From NCBI GenBank assembly GCA_947496235.1, contig CANMCE010000013.1:1-64000 (forward strand): DNA of 64,000 nt, given 5' to 3'. The notes under the pieces were generated by a model that saw only the letters and a program-made list of their open reading frames with translations, searched no databases and was not told the DNA's origin. This document shows positions 17,846 to 25,821 of this stretch, one piece after another. Position numbers and translations under genes: made by a program. This DNA is from an uncultured Glaciecola sp. GTDB taxonomy: Bacteria; Pseudomonadota; Gammaproteobacteria; Enterobacterales; Alteromonadaceae. Every line of letters starts with the position of its first letter. The stretch's first letter is position 1.

Positions 17846-18936
17846 TAACTTGCTAACTGTCTTTTTTGTTGACGCATAGGCAGTACAGTGATCAGTTTTT
17901 CTCTTGCTTGGTAAATGACCTTTTCGGTTTGTTCCCAACTGATGCAACCATCAGTAATAGAAACACCATATTCCAACTCTTCTAAGGTTTTACCTTTGGT
18001 TGGCTGATTTCCTGCGTTCAAATGACTTTCCAACATAATCCCTATAATGGATTTGTTGCCTTCAAGAATTTGGTTTACCACATTTTCAGCAACTAGAGGT
18101 TGACGTCTATAGTCTTTTGCTGAATTTGCATGGCTACAATCAACTACCAAACTTGAGGTAACATTGGCCGCCATTAGCTCTTCTTCACAATCAGCTACAG
18201 CAACTGAATCGTAGTTCGGCTGCTTGCCACCGCGCAGAATAATATGCCCGTCTGGATTGCCTTCAGTTTTGATGATACTCACTTGACCTTGTTTATTGAT
18301 ACCCATAAAACTGTGACCAGATGCGGCAGATTTAAGAGCATTAATCGCAATATCTAAAGAGCCATCTGTACCATTTTTAAAACCTACTGGCATAGATAGG
18401 CCTGATGCCATTTCACGGTGAGTTTGTGATTCAGAGGTACGAGCACCAATTGCAGACCAACTGAAGAATTCAGCTAAATATTGCGGGCTGATAGGATCTA
18501 AAGCTTCAGTCGCTACTGGTAGCTCCAGTTCAGCTAAGAAATTGAGTAATTCCCGAGCTTTTCTTAATCCAGTTTCTATATCAAATGAATCGTCTAAATG
18601 AGGATCGTTGATAAGCCCTTTCCAACCCGTAGTTGTTCTAGGTTTTTCAAAATACACACGCATTACTATATACAAGGTATCCTTGCATGACTCGTGAAGA
18701 TCTTTTAAGCGAATGGCGTATTCTTTTGCAGCTTGAACATCGTGTATGGAACAAGGCCCACACACCAACAACAACCGGTGATCTTTACCATGGATAATAT
18801 CGGAAATTATTCCTCTAGCAGATTCAACAAATTTAGTCGCTTTCTCACTAATTGGCATTTCCGCAGATAAAGCTTCAGGTGAAATTAAAACTTTTTCACC
18901 GCTTACATGTAAATTGTTAACACTATCTTTTTGCAT
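17845..18936 (-). CDS. aroF: 3-deoxy-7-phosphoheptulonate synthase (class I)
   Basis: This DAHP synthase condenses phosphoenolpyruvate and erythrose 4-phosphate, the first step of the shikimate pathway. It is a class I enzyme of about 363 residues with the motifs LLVCGPCSIHD, GARTSESQTHREMASG and DCSHANSAKD. Linkage to tyrA matches the E. coli aroF-tyrA operon and suggests the tyrosine-sensitive isozyme, though isozyme type cannot be read from sequence alone. ATG 18936 is preferred; a TTG at 18960 would add eight residues without a clear ribosome site. Confidence 0.93.
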   Translation of the reverse strand: MQKDSVNNLHVSGEKVLISPEALSAEMPISEKATKFVESARGIISDIIHGKDHRLLLVCGPCSIHDVQAAKEYAIRLKDLHESCKDTLYIVMRVYFEKPRTTTGWKGLINDPHLDDSFDIETGLRKARELLNFLAELELPVATEALDPISPQYLAEFFSWSAIGARTSESQTHREMASGLSMPVGFKNGTDGSLDIAINALKSAASGHSFMGINKQGQVSIIKTEGNPDGHIILRGGKQPNYDSVAVADCEEELMAANVTSSLVVDCSHANSAKDYRRQPLVAENVVNQILEGNKSIIGIMLESHLNAGNQPTKGKTLEELEYGVSITDGCISWEQTEKVIYQAREKLITVLPMRQQKRQLAS

Positions 18937-19007
18937 TGTCTCTAACACTAATACGTCCAATGTCTAAAATACATTGGAAGATGAAAAAAATGAGACCTTA
19001 TTATTGA

Positions 19008-19083
19008 CTCGAATATATTTTCGAGCTTCTGTCGATAGTTATTGGATCCCTACTTAATTTTTATTATCGCGAGTATGCTCGCG
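19008..19083. other. Two short palindromes in the aroF upstream region
   Basis: CTCGAA-6 nt-TTCGAG lies at 19008-19025, and CGCGAG-4 nt-CTCGCG at 19068-19083, 70-150 bp upstream of aroF. Neither has a T-run, so they are not intrinsic terminators. They could be operator sites or elements of leader-RNA structure. I do not find a clear TyrR box (TGTAAA-N6-TTTACA). Confidence 0.35.
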
Positions 19084-19131
19084 TTAGATAGCGTTTTAAC
19101 AAAACCCGCATGTAAACACAACGGATAATAT

Positions 19132-19157
19132 AAAAAAAGGCGCAAATCGCGCCTTTT
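19132..19157 (-). terminator. Terminator of the AbgT-family gene
   Basis: A 5-bp stem (GGCGC/GCGCC) with a 5-nt loop is followed on the minus strand by seven T residues, 21 bp past the transporter stop codon. A shorter T-run on the plus side makes it weakly bidirectional. Confidence 0.75.
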
Positions 19158-19177
19158 GTCTCATATTTTAAATTAGG

Positions 19178-20719
19178 TTATCCCGCTGCCGGATACATAT
19201 AATTTGCTTGAATACCCAGAGGAATCCCCAAATTCCAATAAATCAAAAGGAAGATACTCCAAGCAATCAAGATAGTAATACTGAATGGCAACATTAATGA
19301 TAGTAAGGTACCGATTCCAGTGGATTTTACATAGCGCTGGCAGTAAACAACCACTAATGGAAAATATGGCATTAAAGGAGTAATTATATTCGATGACGAA
19401 TCTCCAATGCGATAAGCAATTTGTGTTAAATCTGGAGAAATTCCTAATTGCATTAGCATAGGTACGAAGATTGGTCCTAATAGCGCCCATTTTGCTGAGC
19501 TTGAACCTACGAACAAGTTCACAAAAGCGGTTAAAAATATAATACCTACAATGGTTATCATGCTAGGTAATTGCATTGATTTAAGTAATTGAGCGCCTTC
19601 GATTGCTAAAAGAGCACCAAGGTTTGATTTGTTAAATGCGTAGATGAAAAGCGCACAGAAAAAAGCCATCACCACGTAATAGCTCATCCCTTGCATGGCT
19701 TTGGTCATGCTATCTATCATATCTTTAGTTGTTTTGTAGGTGCCTGATACATAACCAAAAACAACACCCGGGAAAATAAAGAGCAAAAATATGATAGGAA
19801 CGATAGATTGCATAATAGGCGCATTGAAGGTAGTTAATTCACCTTGCGCGTCTCTCATGGGACTGGAGTCTGGATATAAAACAGCAACCAAAATTATGAT
19901 ACCTAGAATTAAAGTAGCAGTTGCCCAACGCAACGCCTTGGCCTGTTGAGGGTTTAATTCATCAAATCTAGGAATTTCACTGGGGTCCCCGTCGACTTCG
20001 ACGTTTTGCAATCTAGGTTCAATTATTTTGTCTGTGAGATACCAAGCAATACCTATGATTAACAACGAAGAAGCAGAATTAAACGCCCAGTTGTTTAAGG
20101 GGTTAATTTGCATGCCTGGTTCAATTATTCGGGCAGCTTCCTGAGTAAAACTTTGTAGCAACGGATCGATAGCACTGGGAATAAAATTAGCGCAGAATCC
20201 ACCTGATACACCGGCGAAAGCAGCTGCAATACCCGCCAATGGATGACGCCCCATTGCATAAAAAATCACCCCTGCTAATGGAATTACCAATACATAACCT
20301 GCATCTGTGGCTGTATGTGAGACTATCGCGACCAACACAACCATAGGTGTTAATAGCTGTTTAGGAGTTGCATCTAGCATGCGTTTTAAACCGGCGCTGA
20401 TAAATCCAGAATGCTCTGCAACACCAACACCTAACATGGCTACAAGCACGACACCTAAAGGGGAAAACCCGGTAAAAATCTTCACCATGTTACTTAAAAA
20501 CTCGGCTAAAGACTCTCCAGTTAGTAGGTTCTGAACTACTATGGCCTCACCGGTTTTAGGATTAATTGCATCAAAAGAAAACTGAGACAATAAAGCGGAT
20601 AAGCCCCAAACGATAAGCAAGCTGATAAAAAAGATAATCGCCGGATCAGGGAGTTTATTACCTACAACTTCAACGCGATCGAGCGCCCGCGTTACCCAGG
20701 TAGATTTAGTTTGTTCCAT
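19178..20719 (-). CDS. AbgT-family transporter
   Basis: This inner-membrane transporter is related to E. coli AbgT (p-aminobenzoyl-glutamate uptake) and Neisseria MtrF. From ATG 20719 it has about 513 residues (E. coli AbgT has 508) and about a dozen hydrophobic helices. Family motifs include NKLPDPAIIFF near the N-terminus, the SHTATDAGYVL segment, and a C-terminal LVGSSSAKWALLGPIFVPM-type re-entrant region. A further in-frame ATG at 20761 would add 14 unrelated residues; GAGG sits upstream of 20719. No peptidase genes abgA or abgB are next to it, so the substrate is uncertain. Confidence 0.88.
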   Translation of the reverse strand: MEQTKSTWVTRALDRVEVVGNKLPDPAIIFFISLLIVWGLSALLSQFSFDAINPKTGEAIVVQNLLTGESLAEFLSNMVKIFTGFSPLGVVLVAMLGVGVAEHSGFISAGLKRMLDATPKQLLTPMVVLVAIVSHTATDAGYVLVIPLAGVIFYAMGRHPLAGIAAAFAGVSGGFCANFIPSAIDPLLQSFTQEAARIIEPGMQINPLNNWAFNSASSLLIIGIAWYLTDKIIEPRLQNVEVDGDPSEIPRFDELNPQQAKALRWATATLILGIIILVAVLYPDSSPMRDAQGELTTFNAPIMQSIVPIIFLLFIFPGVVFGYVSGTYKTTKDMIDSMTKAMQGMSYYVVMAFFCALFIYAFNKSNLGALLAIEGAQLLKSMQLPSMITIVGIIFLTAFVNLFVGSSSAKWALLGPIFVPMLMQLGISPDLTQIAYRIGDSSSNIITPLMPYFPLVVVYCQRYVKSTGIGTLLSLMLPFSITILIAWSIFLLIYWNLGIPLGIQANYMYPAAG

Positions 20720-20800
20720 GGAAAATATTCCTCTGTCATTATTTTTATTGTACGCCCCCAATTATGCGAAAACCACCCCACATTGCAAGCACCACAAAAA

Positions 20801-20850
20801 ATAATGGAGTCGTAGTTCATTCCCAAAAAACAATGGAGCCGTAGTTCATT
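20801..20850 (+). repeat. Left inverted arm of the two-gene element
   Basis: Two tandem copies of the 16-mer (GGAGTCGTAGTTCATT at 20806-20821 with one C-to-T change; perfect copy at 20835-20850) have a period of 29 bp. The 50-bp arm matches the reverse complement of 21903-21952 at 48 of 50 positions. Confidence 0.95.
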
Positions 20851-20854
20851 TTTT

Positions 20855-21343
20855 TCACCTAACCGTTTGCCCCGCAGGAATAACACTCCCAGAAGGAATG
20901 GACACACCTCCAAGGATAATGGCACCTGCTCCAATCCAAACATCGTCCCCTATACTGACTGGGAGCGATTTACAGACCCCCTTTCTTCTTTGTTCAATTT
21001 CTTTTGCATGTGACGTGCATGCGATAACAACGTTTGGCCCTATGAAACAACTTTTTCCAATCTCTACGCGAGCGCCATCCAATATAGTCACATTATGATT
21101 TACAAATACGTTACCTTGACAATAAATATTACTTCCGTAATCACAATTGAAGGGTGCCTCAGCCCAAAATCCTTTAGCATTAGGAAGGAGTTTCTTCAAA
21201 ATACCTTTTTTCGTCTTAGTTTCTTTAGGAGCAGTTTGATTAAATTCAAAGCAAAGTTGTTTCGCCTTTAATCGCAATTCACTTAATTCTTTATCTGTTG
21301 CGAAATAAGGCTCCTGATTCAGCATTTTTTGCAATTCTGTCAT
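20855..21343 (-). CDS. Sugar O-acetyltransferase (Maa/LacA-like), short C-terminus
   Basis: This is a hexapeptide-repeat acyltransferase related to maltose and galactoside O-acetyltransferases. From ATG 21343 (AGAGAG just upstream) it has 162 residues. It has the family N-terminal helical region (KMLNQEPYFATDKEL), the FNCDYGSNIY motif, left-handed beta-helix repeats, a probable catalytic His in CTSHAK, and SIGDDVWIGAGAIILGGVSI. It ends AGQTVR about 20 residues before the usual terminal motif (VVxGNPAKxIKK). The stop codon is 4 bp from the inner edge of the left repeat arm, so the 3' end was probably lost when the element formed. A GTG at 21367 is an alternative start. Acceptor sugar is unknown; it may no longer be active. 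Confidence 0.8.
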   Translation of the reverse strand: MTELQKMLNQEPYFATDKELSELRLKAKQLCFEFNQTAPKETKTKKGILKKLLPNAKGFWAEAPFNCDYGSNIYCQGNVFVNHNVTILDGARVEIGKSCFIGPNVVIACTSHAKEIEQRRKGVCKSLPVSIGDDVWIGAGAIILGGVSIPSGSVIPAGQTVR

Positions 21344-21372
21344 CTTCTCTCTCAATCTAGATTGCACAAATA

Positions 21373-21825
21373 TTATTCAAAATACCATTTTGTATGACGA
21401 TGAATATTGTCACTTTTCATTATCTCTTCGTCGTAAAACCATCGGTATTGATTGTGTTGTTCATTTGGTAAAGATGACAATTCCACATCTAGATGTAATA
21501 CATATCCTAATACAACGTAATGAGTGGAAATTTGTTCATCTAACGCACTATCATCGTAAAAATGTTCGTAAACGCCCAAAAATTCAGCCTGCTCTCTCCG
21601 ACAGCTTATCCCGAGCTCTGCTTTTGTTAAGCGCAAAAATGCTGAATCCAGAGTCTCATTTTTAAGAACTCTTCCTCCTGGTACAAACCAATAATTTTGA
21701 GCAGGCCTATTAGTTCTATACCCCAACAGTGCTTGTCTTTTGGAGTTTTTTACAACTAAATCAATTGAAACTAAAGGCGTTGAGTCAACTACAGTCTTAA
21801 ATGTTTGCTCGTTCAAATATTTCAT
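21373..21825 (-). CDS. gmm: GDP-mannose mannosyl hydrolase (Gmm/WcaH-like Nudix enzyme)
   Basis: This atypical Nudix hydrolase cleaves GDP-mannose and GDP-glucose and is usually found in capsule, colanic acid or O-antigen clusters. The product has the family's STPLVSIDLVV opening, RTNRPAQNYWFVPGGRV, the modified Nudix box with ETLDSAFLRLTKAELG, and the closing DEQHNQYRW-type segment. ATG 21825 (about 150 residues) fits the family alignment. An ATG at 21855 lies only 1 bp from the candidate -10 box and is unlikely. Its presence without any other sugar-nucleotide gene nearby is unusual and suggests import within the repeat-bounded element. Confidence 0.85.
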   Translation of the reverse strand: MKYLNEQTFKTVVDSTPLVSIDLVVKNSKRQALLGYRTNRPAQNYWFVPGGRVLKNETLDSAFLRLTKAELGISCRREQAEFLGVYEHFYDDSALDEQISTHYVVLGYVLHLDVELSSLPNEQHNQYRWFYDEEIMKSDNIHRHTKWYFE

Positions 21826-21855
21826 TGTGGATAAATCCGTGAATATAAAATTCAT

Positions 21856-21883
21856 GATATAGGTATGGTAACAAGTAGTTGAA
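21856..21883 (-). promoter_or_regulatory. Candidate promoter of the cassette genes
   Basis: Minus-strand -35 TTCAAC (21878-21883), a 16-bp spacer and -10 TATATC (21856-21861) lie inside the right repeat arm and upstream of gmm. The cassette genes could therefore be expressed independently of the insertion site. Confidence 0.4.
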
Positions 21884-21902
21884 GAACTTGAAAAGAAAGA
21901 AT

Positions 21903-21952
21903 AATGAACTACGGCTCCATTGTTTTTTTGGAATGAACTACGGCTCCATTAT
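21903..21952 (-). repeat. Right inverted arm of the two-gene element
   Basis: Two tandem minus-oriented copies of the 16-mer (21903-21918 and 21932-21947) have a 29-bp period, in inverted orientation to 20801-20850. The arm ends immediately beside the T-run of the rplS terminator. Confidence 0.95.
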
Positions 21953-21964
21953 TTTTTTTATATA

Positions 21965-21996
21965 ATAAAAAACCCGCCTGATGGCGGGTCTTTTTT
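21965..21996 (-). terminator. Terminator of the rpsP-rimM-trmD-rplS operon
   Basis: A 7-bp GC stem (ACCCGCC/GGCGGGT) with a 4-nt loop has T-runs on both strands, 31 bp past the rplS stop. The right arm of the cassette element begins just beyond it. Confidence 0.9.
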
Positions 21997-22020
21997 GTTA
22001 ACGATAACGGTAAATTAATC

Positions 22021-22380
22021 TTAATTAAGTTTTTCTTTGATACGTGCAGATTTACCTGAACGCTCACGTAGATAGTATAGTTTAGCTCTGCGAACCGCAC
22101 CGCGACGTTTAACTTCTATCGCATCGATTGCTGGGCTGTGAGTTTGAAACACACGCTCTACACCTTCACCGCTAGAAATCTTACGCACAGTGAAAGAAGA
22201 GTGTAAACCGCGGTTACGTTTAGCAATGACCACACCTTCATATGCCTGAAGACGTTCTTTGTCACCTTCTTTAACTTTAACTCGCACAATTACTGTATCA
22301 CCAGGGCCGAAAGACGGTAGGTCAGTTTTCAATTGTGCTTGTTCAATCTTCTTAATGATATCTTGATTGACTTTACTCAT
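22021..22380 (-). CDS. rplS: Ribosomal protein bL19
   Basis: This is the large-subunit protein at the 30S-50S interface. The 119-residue product has [36 protein letters not shown] and [14 protein letters not shown]-type motifs characteristic of L19. It is the last gene of the rpsP operon and is followed by a strong terminator. Confidence 0.98.
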   Translation of the reverse strand: MSKVNQDIIKKIEQAQLKTDLPSFGPGDTVIVRVKVKEGDKERLQAYEGVVIAKRNRGLHSSFTVRKISSGEGVERVFQTHSPAIDAIEVKRRGAVRRAKLYYLRERSGKSARIKEKLN

Positions 22381-22419
22381 TTAATCCTCACATCCTAGAA
22401 TAACTGTCATCTAGCCGCA

Positions 22420-23163
22420 TCAGGACTGGCGAAATTTATCAACCAGTTTCTGTTGCTCCTCAGTCAGAGCTAGGTCGTTTAATAAATCAGGACGACGTTC
22501 AAGGGTTCTTTTTACTGACTCTTGTAGTCGCCATTGTTTAATTTTTTCATGATCACCACTTAACAATACCTTGGGAACAGACAATCCATTAAAGGATTCA
22601 GGTCGCGTGTAATGAGGACAATCTAACAATCCTGACGTAAAAGAATCTTCTACCGCAGAATCTTGATGTCCTAGCACCCCTGGTATTAATCGCGATACTG
22701 CATCCATTAATACCATAGCGGGTAACTCGCCACCGCTTAACACGTAATCGCCAATTGACCATTCTTCGTCAACTAGGGTGTTGATTACCCGTTCATCTAT
22801 CCCTTCGTAGCGCCCTGCAATGAGTACCAAATCTTGATATTCACTTAACTGCTGAACACCTTGAAAATCTAAGGTTTTGCCTTGGGGTGATAAATACACC
22901 ACTTTGGCGTTTTCTGCCAAAAGCGATTTCGCTTTGGCAATAGCGTCTGCTAAAGGTTGCACCATCATTAACATACCAGGGCCACCGCCGTAAGGTCGGT
23001 CATCAACAGTGCGATGCTTATCGTGAGTAAAATCACGAGGATTGACAACATGAAAATCAATCAACCCTTGCTTAATCGCTCTGCCTACTACACCCTGCTC
23101 TGTAAAAGCAGTAAACATCTCAGGAAATAAGCTAACAACACAATAACCTTGTACTGCAGCCAT
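22420..23163 (-). CDS. trmD: tRNA (guanine-N1)-methyltransferase TrmD
   Basis: TrmD makes m1G37 in tRNA. This SPOUT-family enzyme has 247 residues, with the knot motifs [13 protein letters not shown] and [14 protein letters not shown] and the early [12 protein letters not shown]. It begins directly after the rimM stop codon and is followed by rplS. Confidence 0.98.
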   Translation of the reverse strand: MAAVQGYCVVSLFPEMFTAFTEQGVVGRAIKQGLIDFHVVNPRDFTHDKHRTVDDRPYGGGPGMLMMVQPLADAIAKAKSLLAENAKVVYLSPQGKTLDFQGVQQLSEYQDLVLIAGRYEGIDERVINTLVDEEWSIGDYVLSGGELPAMVLMDAVSRLIPGVLGHQDSAVEDSFTSGLLDCPHYTRPESFNGLSVPKVLLSGDHEKIKQWRLQESVKRTLERRPDLLNDLALTEEQQKLVDKFRQS

Positions 23164-23682
23164 TTAAAATCCCGGATCCCATTCCACTGTAATGGTGTTT
23201 TCTTGTCTATTCACCTCAATTACAACTTGGTCGTAAATAAAGGGCAATAAACGTTCTTTTTGGCCAAAAGCATCTTTTGCATTGGCTTTTACTGTCATCA
23301 CATCGTTAGCACCGGTTTCAAACATTTGTTTCACAACGCCAAGGTCATACCCCTTTGTTGTAACCACCTGCATGCCAATTAAATCTTTCCAATAAAAGTC
23401 GTTATCCAATGCTGGCAACTGTGATTCTGCAACACTTATATCGAGATTCTTTATAAGTTCAGCATCTTCACGGTTGTCCACTCCAATCAGCTTTGCAATT
23501 AAGCTTTTGTTGTGGTGACGCCATTGTTCAACCTTAATTTCTCGATTATTGCCAAGTTGCCAAGGCGCATAATCGAATATATTTTCTGGATGCTGAGTAA
23601 AGCTGTTAATTTTGACCCAACCTTTCACGCCATAAGGCGCTCCGATTTTGCCAACTAATAACATGTCAGACGCTGAACTCAT
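23164..23682 (-). CDS. rimM: Ribosome maturation factor RimM
   Basis: RimM assists assembly of the 30S head and binds uS19. The product has the N-terminal barrel (VGKIGAPYGVKGWVKINSF) and the C-terminal PRC-barrel with LPFIYDQVVIEV and EWDPGF. ATG 23682 (172 residues) is preferred because GGAG lies 5 bp upstream; a TTG at 23697 would place that site inside the coding region. It sits between rpsP and trmD, as in other proteobacteria. Confidence 0.96.
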   Translation of the reverse strand: MSSASDMLLVGKIGAPYGVKGWVKINSFTQHPENIFDYAPWQLGNNREIKVEQWRHHNKSLIAKLIGVDNREDAELIKNLDISVAESQLPALDNDFYWKDLIGMQVVTTKGYDLGVVKQMFETGANDVMTVKANAKDAFGQKERLLPFIYDQVVIEVNRQENTITVEWDPGF

Positions 23683-23709
23683 CTTTACTCCAACCAAGCA
23701 AACTGCTTA

Positions 23710-23958
23710 TTAAGCAGCAGCTTTTGCATCCTTTACCAAGCGCGTAACACGGTCTGACAAACCAGCACCTTTGCTAACCCAGTACTCAACACGCTCAAGA
23801 TCAAGACGAAGTCTTTCTGCTTGGCCCGTTGCTGAAGGGTTAAAAAAGCCGATGTTCTCAATGAACTTGCCGTTGCGTGCACGGCGGCTGTCAGCCACAA
23901 CTACTTGATAAAATGGGTGCTTTTTAGCACCACCACGCTGTAAACGAATAGTAACCAT
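23710..23958 (-). CDS. rpsP: Ribosomal protein bS16
   Basis: This small-subunit protein has 82 residues, beginning [20 protein letters not shown] with [17 protein letters not shown], diagnostic for S16. It is the first gene of the rpsP-rimM-trmD-rplS operon, behind a strong promoter. Confidence 0.98.
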   Translation of the reverse strand: MVTIRLQRGGAKKHPFYQVVVADSRRARNGKFIENIGFFNPSATGQAERLRLDLERVEYWVSKGAGLSDRVTRLVKDAKAAA

Positions 23959-24031
23959 ATATGCCTCAAACTCGTTGTAGCGTTACCGTTAACAAACCTT
24001 TAATGCACAATGCATGAAAAAAGGTGCGCGA

Positions 24032-24059
24032 ATTATACGTACTTGAGAGCAAATTGCAA
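24032..24059 (-). promoter_or_regulatory. rpsP operon promoter
   Basis: Minus-strand -35 TTGCAA (24054-24059), a 16-bp spacer and a perfect -10 TATAAT (24032-24037) are followed by a GC-rich discriminator (TCGCGC), typical of growth-rate-controlled ribosomal promoters. Confidence 0.8.
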
Positions 24060-24065
24060 TTTTTT

Positions 24066-25037
24066 TCAAGGATTAACTGAGGAATTGAAAAACACTATCC
24101 CATCCGGATTATTACCCGTAGGATAGCTTTCTATAATTTTCCGTTGGTGAATGTCGATAGCCACCACTTTATTTTGCAAATTCAGTGATAAATAAACAGT
24201 ATCAGTAGCCTCGTCTAAGGTGATGCCTTGAGGTCCGGCTTGTTCTCCCAAATCTATGCCGCCAAGCTCTTTAAAGGTAGTTGTATCAAAGAATCTGATG
24301 TTATGACGTCGAAAATCGGGCACCATTGCCACGCTTCCGTCACCGGAAAAAAGTACACGATAGGGAAATTCAAAGCCTTCGAATTGGGCAAGTTGCTCAT
24401 AAGTGGTCGAATTGAGAACCGTCACTAAACCACTCTTATTCGCGCCATACCAAAGTTGTTTCCCATCTGGACTAAGTTTGATTGCTTCAGGCATCTCTTC
24501 TGTAGCAATCTGCTTTTGCAACGAAAAATCATCTATTTTAATTTTGGAAATAGTATTAGATCTAATATTTGTAACGTAAGCAAAATCACTATTTTCAGCT
24601 GCACTTACCATATGTGGCGTGACTTTTTGTGTGTTTACCGTAGCGAGTATTTTTCCTGCTATGACATCCACCTTTATCAATTGTTGTGTAGGGCCTGAGG
24701 TCACTAATATCTGCTGTTCATTGGATAGCACATGAATCCCATGAGGACCTTGATACTGCGACAAATCGATGCGTTGTTGCACTTTAAAATTAACAAGATC
24801 AAAAACCGTCAATGAATTTCCACCGACAAAATCAGAACTCACCGCATATTTTCCATCAGCAACTAGCGCCAATTCGTGAGGCCCTTTGCCGGTTTCCAAT
24901 GTGTGGATTATTTTTTTGCTATTTACATCAATAATACTGACGCTGTTATCGCTTTTGTTCACCACAGCTAACATAGTTGAGTTTGCCCAAAGGTTAAAAC
25001 TCACAATAAAACTCAACACAAAAAAGATGTTTTTCAC
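24066..25037 (-). CDS. Periplasmic YVTN-family beta-propeller protein
   Basis: This 323-residue secreted protein has a signal peptide (MKNIFFVLSFIVSFNLWA) followed by repeated YVTN/NHL-like blades. Motifs include NKSDNSVSIIDVNSKKIIHTLETG, YVTNIRSNTISKI and LSPDGKQLWYGANKSG, consistent with a seven-bladed propeller. E. coli YncE is the closest well-known relative in form. Substrate is unknown. It is divergent from the tonB-sigma operon; a role beside TonB-dependent transport is only a guess. Confidence 0.8.
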   Translation of the reverse strand: MKNIFFVLSFIVSFNLWANSTMLAVVNKSDNSVSIIDVNSKKIIHTLETGKGPHELALVADGKYAVSSDFVGGNSLTVFDLVNFKVQQRIDLSQYQGPHGIHVLSNEQQILVTSGPTQQLIKVDVIAGKILATVNTQKVTPHMVSAAENSDFAYVTNIRSNTISKIKIDDFSLQKQIATEEMPEAIKLSPDGKQLWYGANKSGLVTVLNSTTYEQLAQFEGFEFPYRVLFSGDGSVAMVPDFRRHNIRFFDTTTFKELGGIDLGEQAGPQGITLDEATDTVYLSLNLQNKVVAIDIHQRKIIESYPTGNNPDGIVFFNSSVNP

Positions 25038-25108
25038 CCAAATATCCTTTTAATCATAGGAATAAGAAATGCCATTAAATCTTAGTAAAAATTTTTAAAA
25101 AAAGTTCA

Positions 25109-25159
25109 CCCCTTTTTCATTTGTCTATCGTCTTGCTAAAGAACAGACAAAAAAAGGGG
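25109..25159 (+). promoter_or_regulatory. 5'-leader hairpin that would cover the tonB ribosome site
   Basis: CCCCTTTTT (25109-25117) and TTGTCT (25121-25126) can pair with AGACAA (25145-25150) and AAAAAGGGG (25151-25159), giving about 15 bp with a 3-nt bulge and an 18-nt loop. The GGGG strand is the Shine-Dalgarno sequence of the tonB-family gene (ATG 25168). Folding would block translation, so this may be a thermosensor or protein/ligand-controlled switch. It is inferred from sequence only. Confidence 0.45.
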
Positions 25160-25167
25160 AACAAATC

Positions 25168-25809
25168 ATGAGTAGTTTACTACACAATCAACCGCCAGTT
25201 ATTACCGTGAAAAACCTAGCTAGAATTTTTATCCAATCAATAATAGCGCTGGGAGTAACTTTCATGCTATTTGCAGGTATGCAATATTTAATACAACAAG
25301 ATAATGCTGAGGTGCCAACACCCATTGCATACACCACTATCAACCCTATTTTCGAAGAAGTTGAAGAAAAAGTTATTACTAGAACACGTCCTGAGCCAAT
25401 GCCAGAGGTACAAAGCCTACCAGAAACCTCAATGCCAGAGCCTACGCCAGTGAAATCCACTGGGTTTTCTTCGGCCCCTAAAATAAGCATCCCCAAAGTC
25501 GGGATTCAAAATAGTTTTTCGTTAGGTCCAATTGAAAGTGGCGTACGACCATTGGTACGAAGACAACCCAAGTATCCTCCAGTTGCGGCGCGTGACGGCA
25601 TAGAAGGTTATGTGGTATTGTCTTTTTCTATCACCGCCTCTGGTACAGTAGACAATATTGAAGTCATTGAAGCACAACCCAAAGGCATTTTTGAAACCGA
25701 AGCAAAGCGAGCCTTGCGCAAATGGAAGTATCAACCGCAAATGCAAAATGGCGTAGTGACTGCAATGCATAATCAACAAGTCCAATTAGACTTTACAATG
25801 TCGCAGTGA
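25168..25809 (+). CDS. TonB-family energy transducer
   Basis: This protein transmits inner-membrane proton-motive force to outer-membrane receptors. The 213-residue product has one membrane helix at about residues 20-40, a Pro/Glu-rich periplasmic linker (about 65-105), and a TonB C-terminal domain at about 125-210 with VRRQPKYPPVAARDGIEGYV and WKYQPQ. It is first in an apparent operon with an ECF sigma factor (12 bp) and a membrane-anchored protein. No exbB or exbD lies in this window, so it must borrow a motor from elsewhere, with TolQR a possible partner. Confidence 0.88.
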   Translation: MSSLLHNQPPVITVKNLARIFIQSIIALGVTFMLFAGMQYLIQQDNAEVPTPIAYTTINPIFEEVEEKVITRTRPEPMPEVQSLPETSMPEPTPVKSTGFSSAPKISIPKVGIQNSFSLGPIESGVRPLVRRQPKYPPVAARDGIEGYVVLSFSITASGTVDNIEVIEAQPKGIFETEAKRALRKWKYQPQMQNGVVTAMHNQQVQLDFTMSQ

Positions 25810-25821
25810 TTTAACAGGCAG

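Larger units (their letters stand above)
20801..21952. mobile_element. Putative inverted-repeat-bounded cassette with two sugar-modification genes
   Basis: A segment of about 1.15 kb is bounded by 50-bp inverted repeats that are 96% identical and are each made of two tandem 16-mers. Inside are two co-directional minus-strand genes, a GDP-mannose mannosyl hydrolase and a sugar O-acetyltransferase, and a candidate promoter. It sits between the abgT-like gene and the rplS terminator. No transposase, recombinase or clear target-site duplication is visible, so mobility is inferred from structure and from the empty relative at 5.7 kb. Confidence 0.55.

Noticed and set aside
17846-17947. N-terminal extension of tyrA
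   Set aside because: The extra 34 codons lie inside the aroF 3' end and do not resemble chorismate mutase; the ATG overlapping the aroF stop fits better.
19068-19083. Palindrome as an intrinsic terminator
   Set aside because: No T-run follows on either strand.
20692-20943. An 83-codon open frame on the minus strand over the end of the acetyltransferase
   Set aside because: It runs out of frame through the acetyltransferase 3' end, the left repeat arm and the start of the AbgT-like gene. It has no domain of its own; its reading through MNYDSI only reflects the repeat.
20790-21965. Target-site duplication flanking the two-gene element
   Set aside because: Both outer flanks are A/T runs. I could not find a convincing direct repeat that is not low-complexity.
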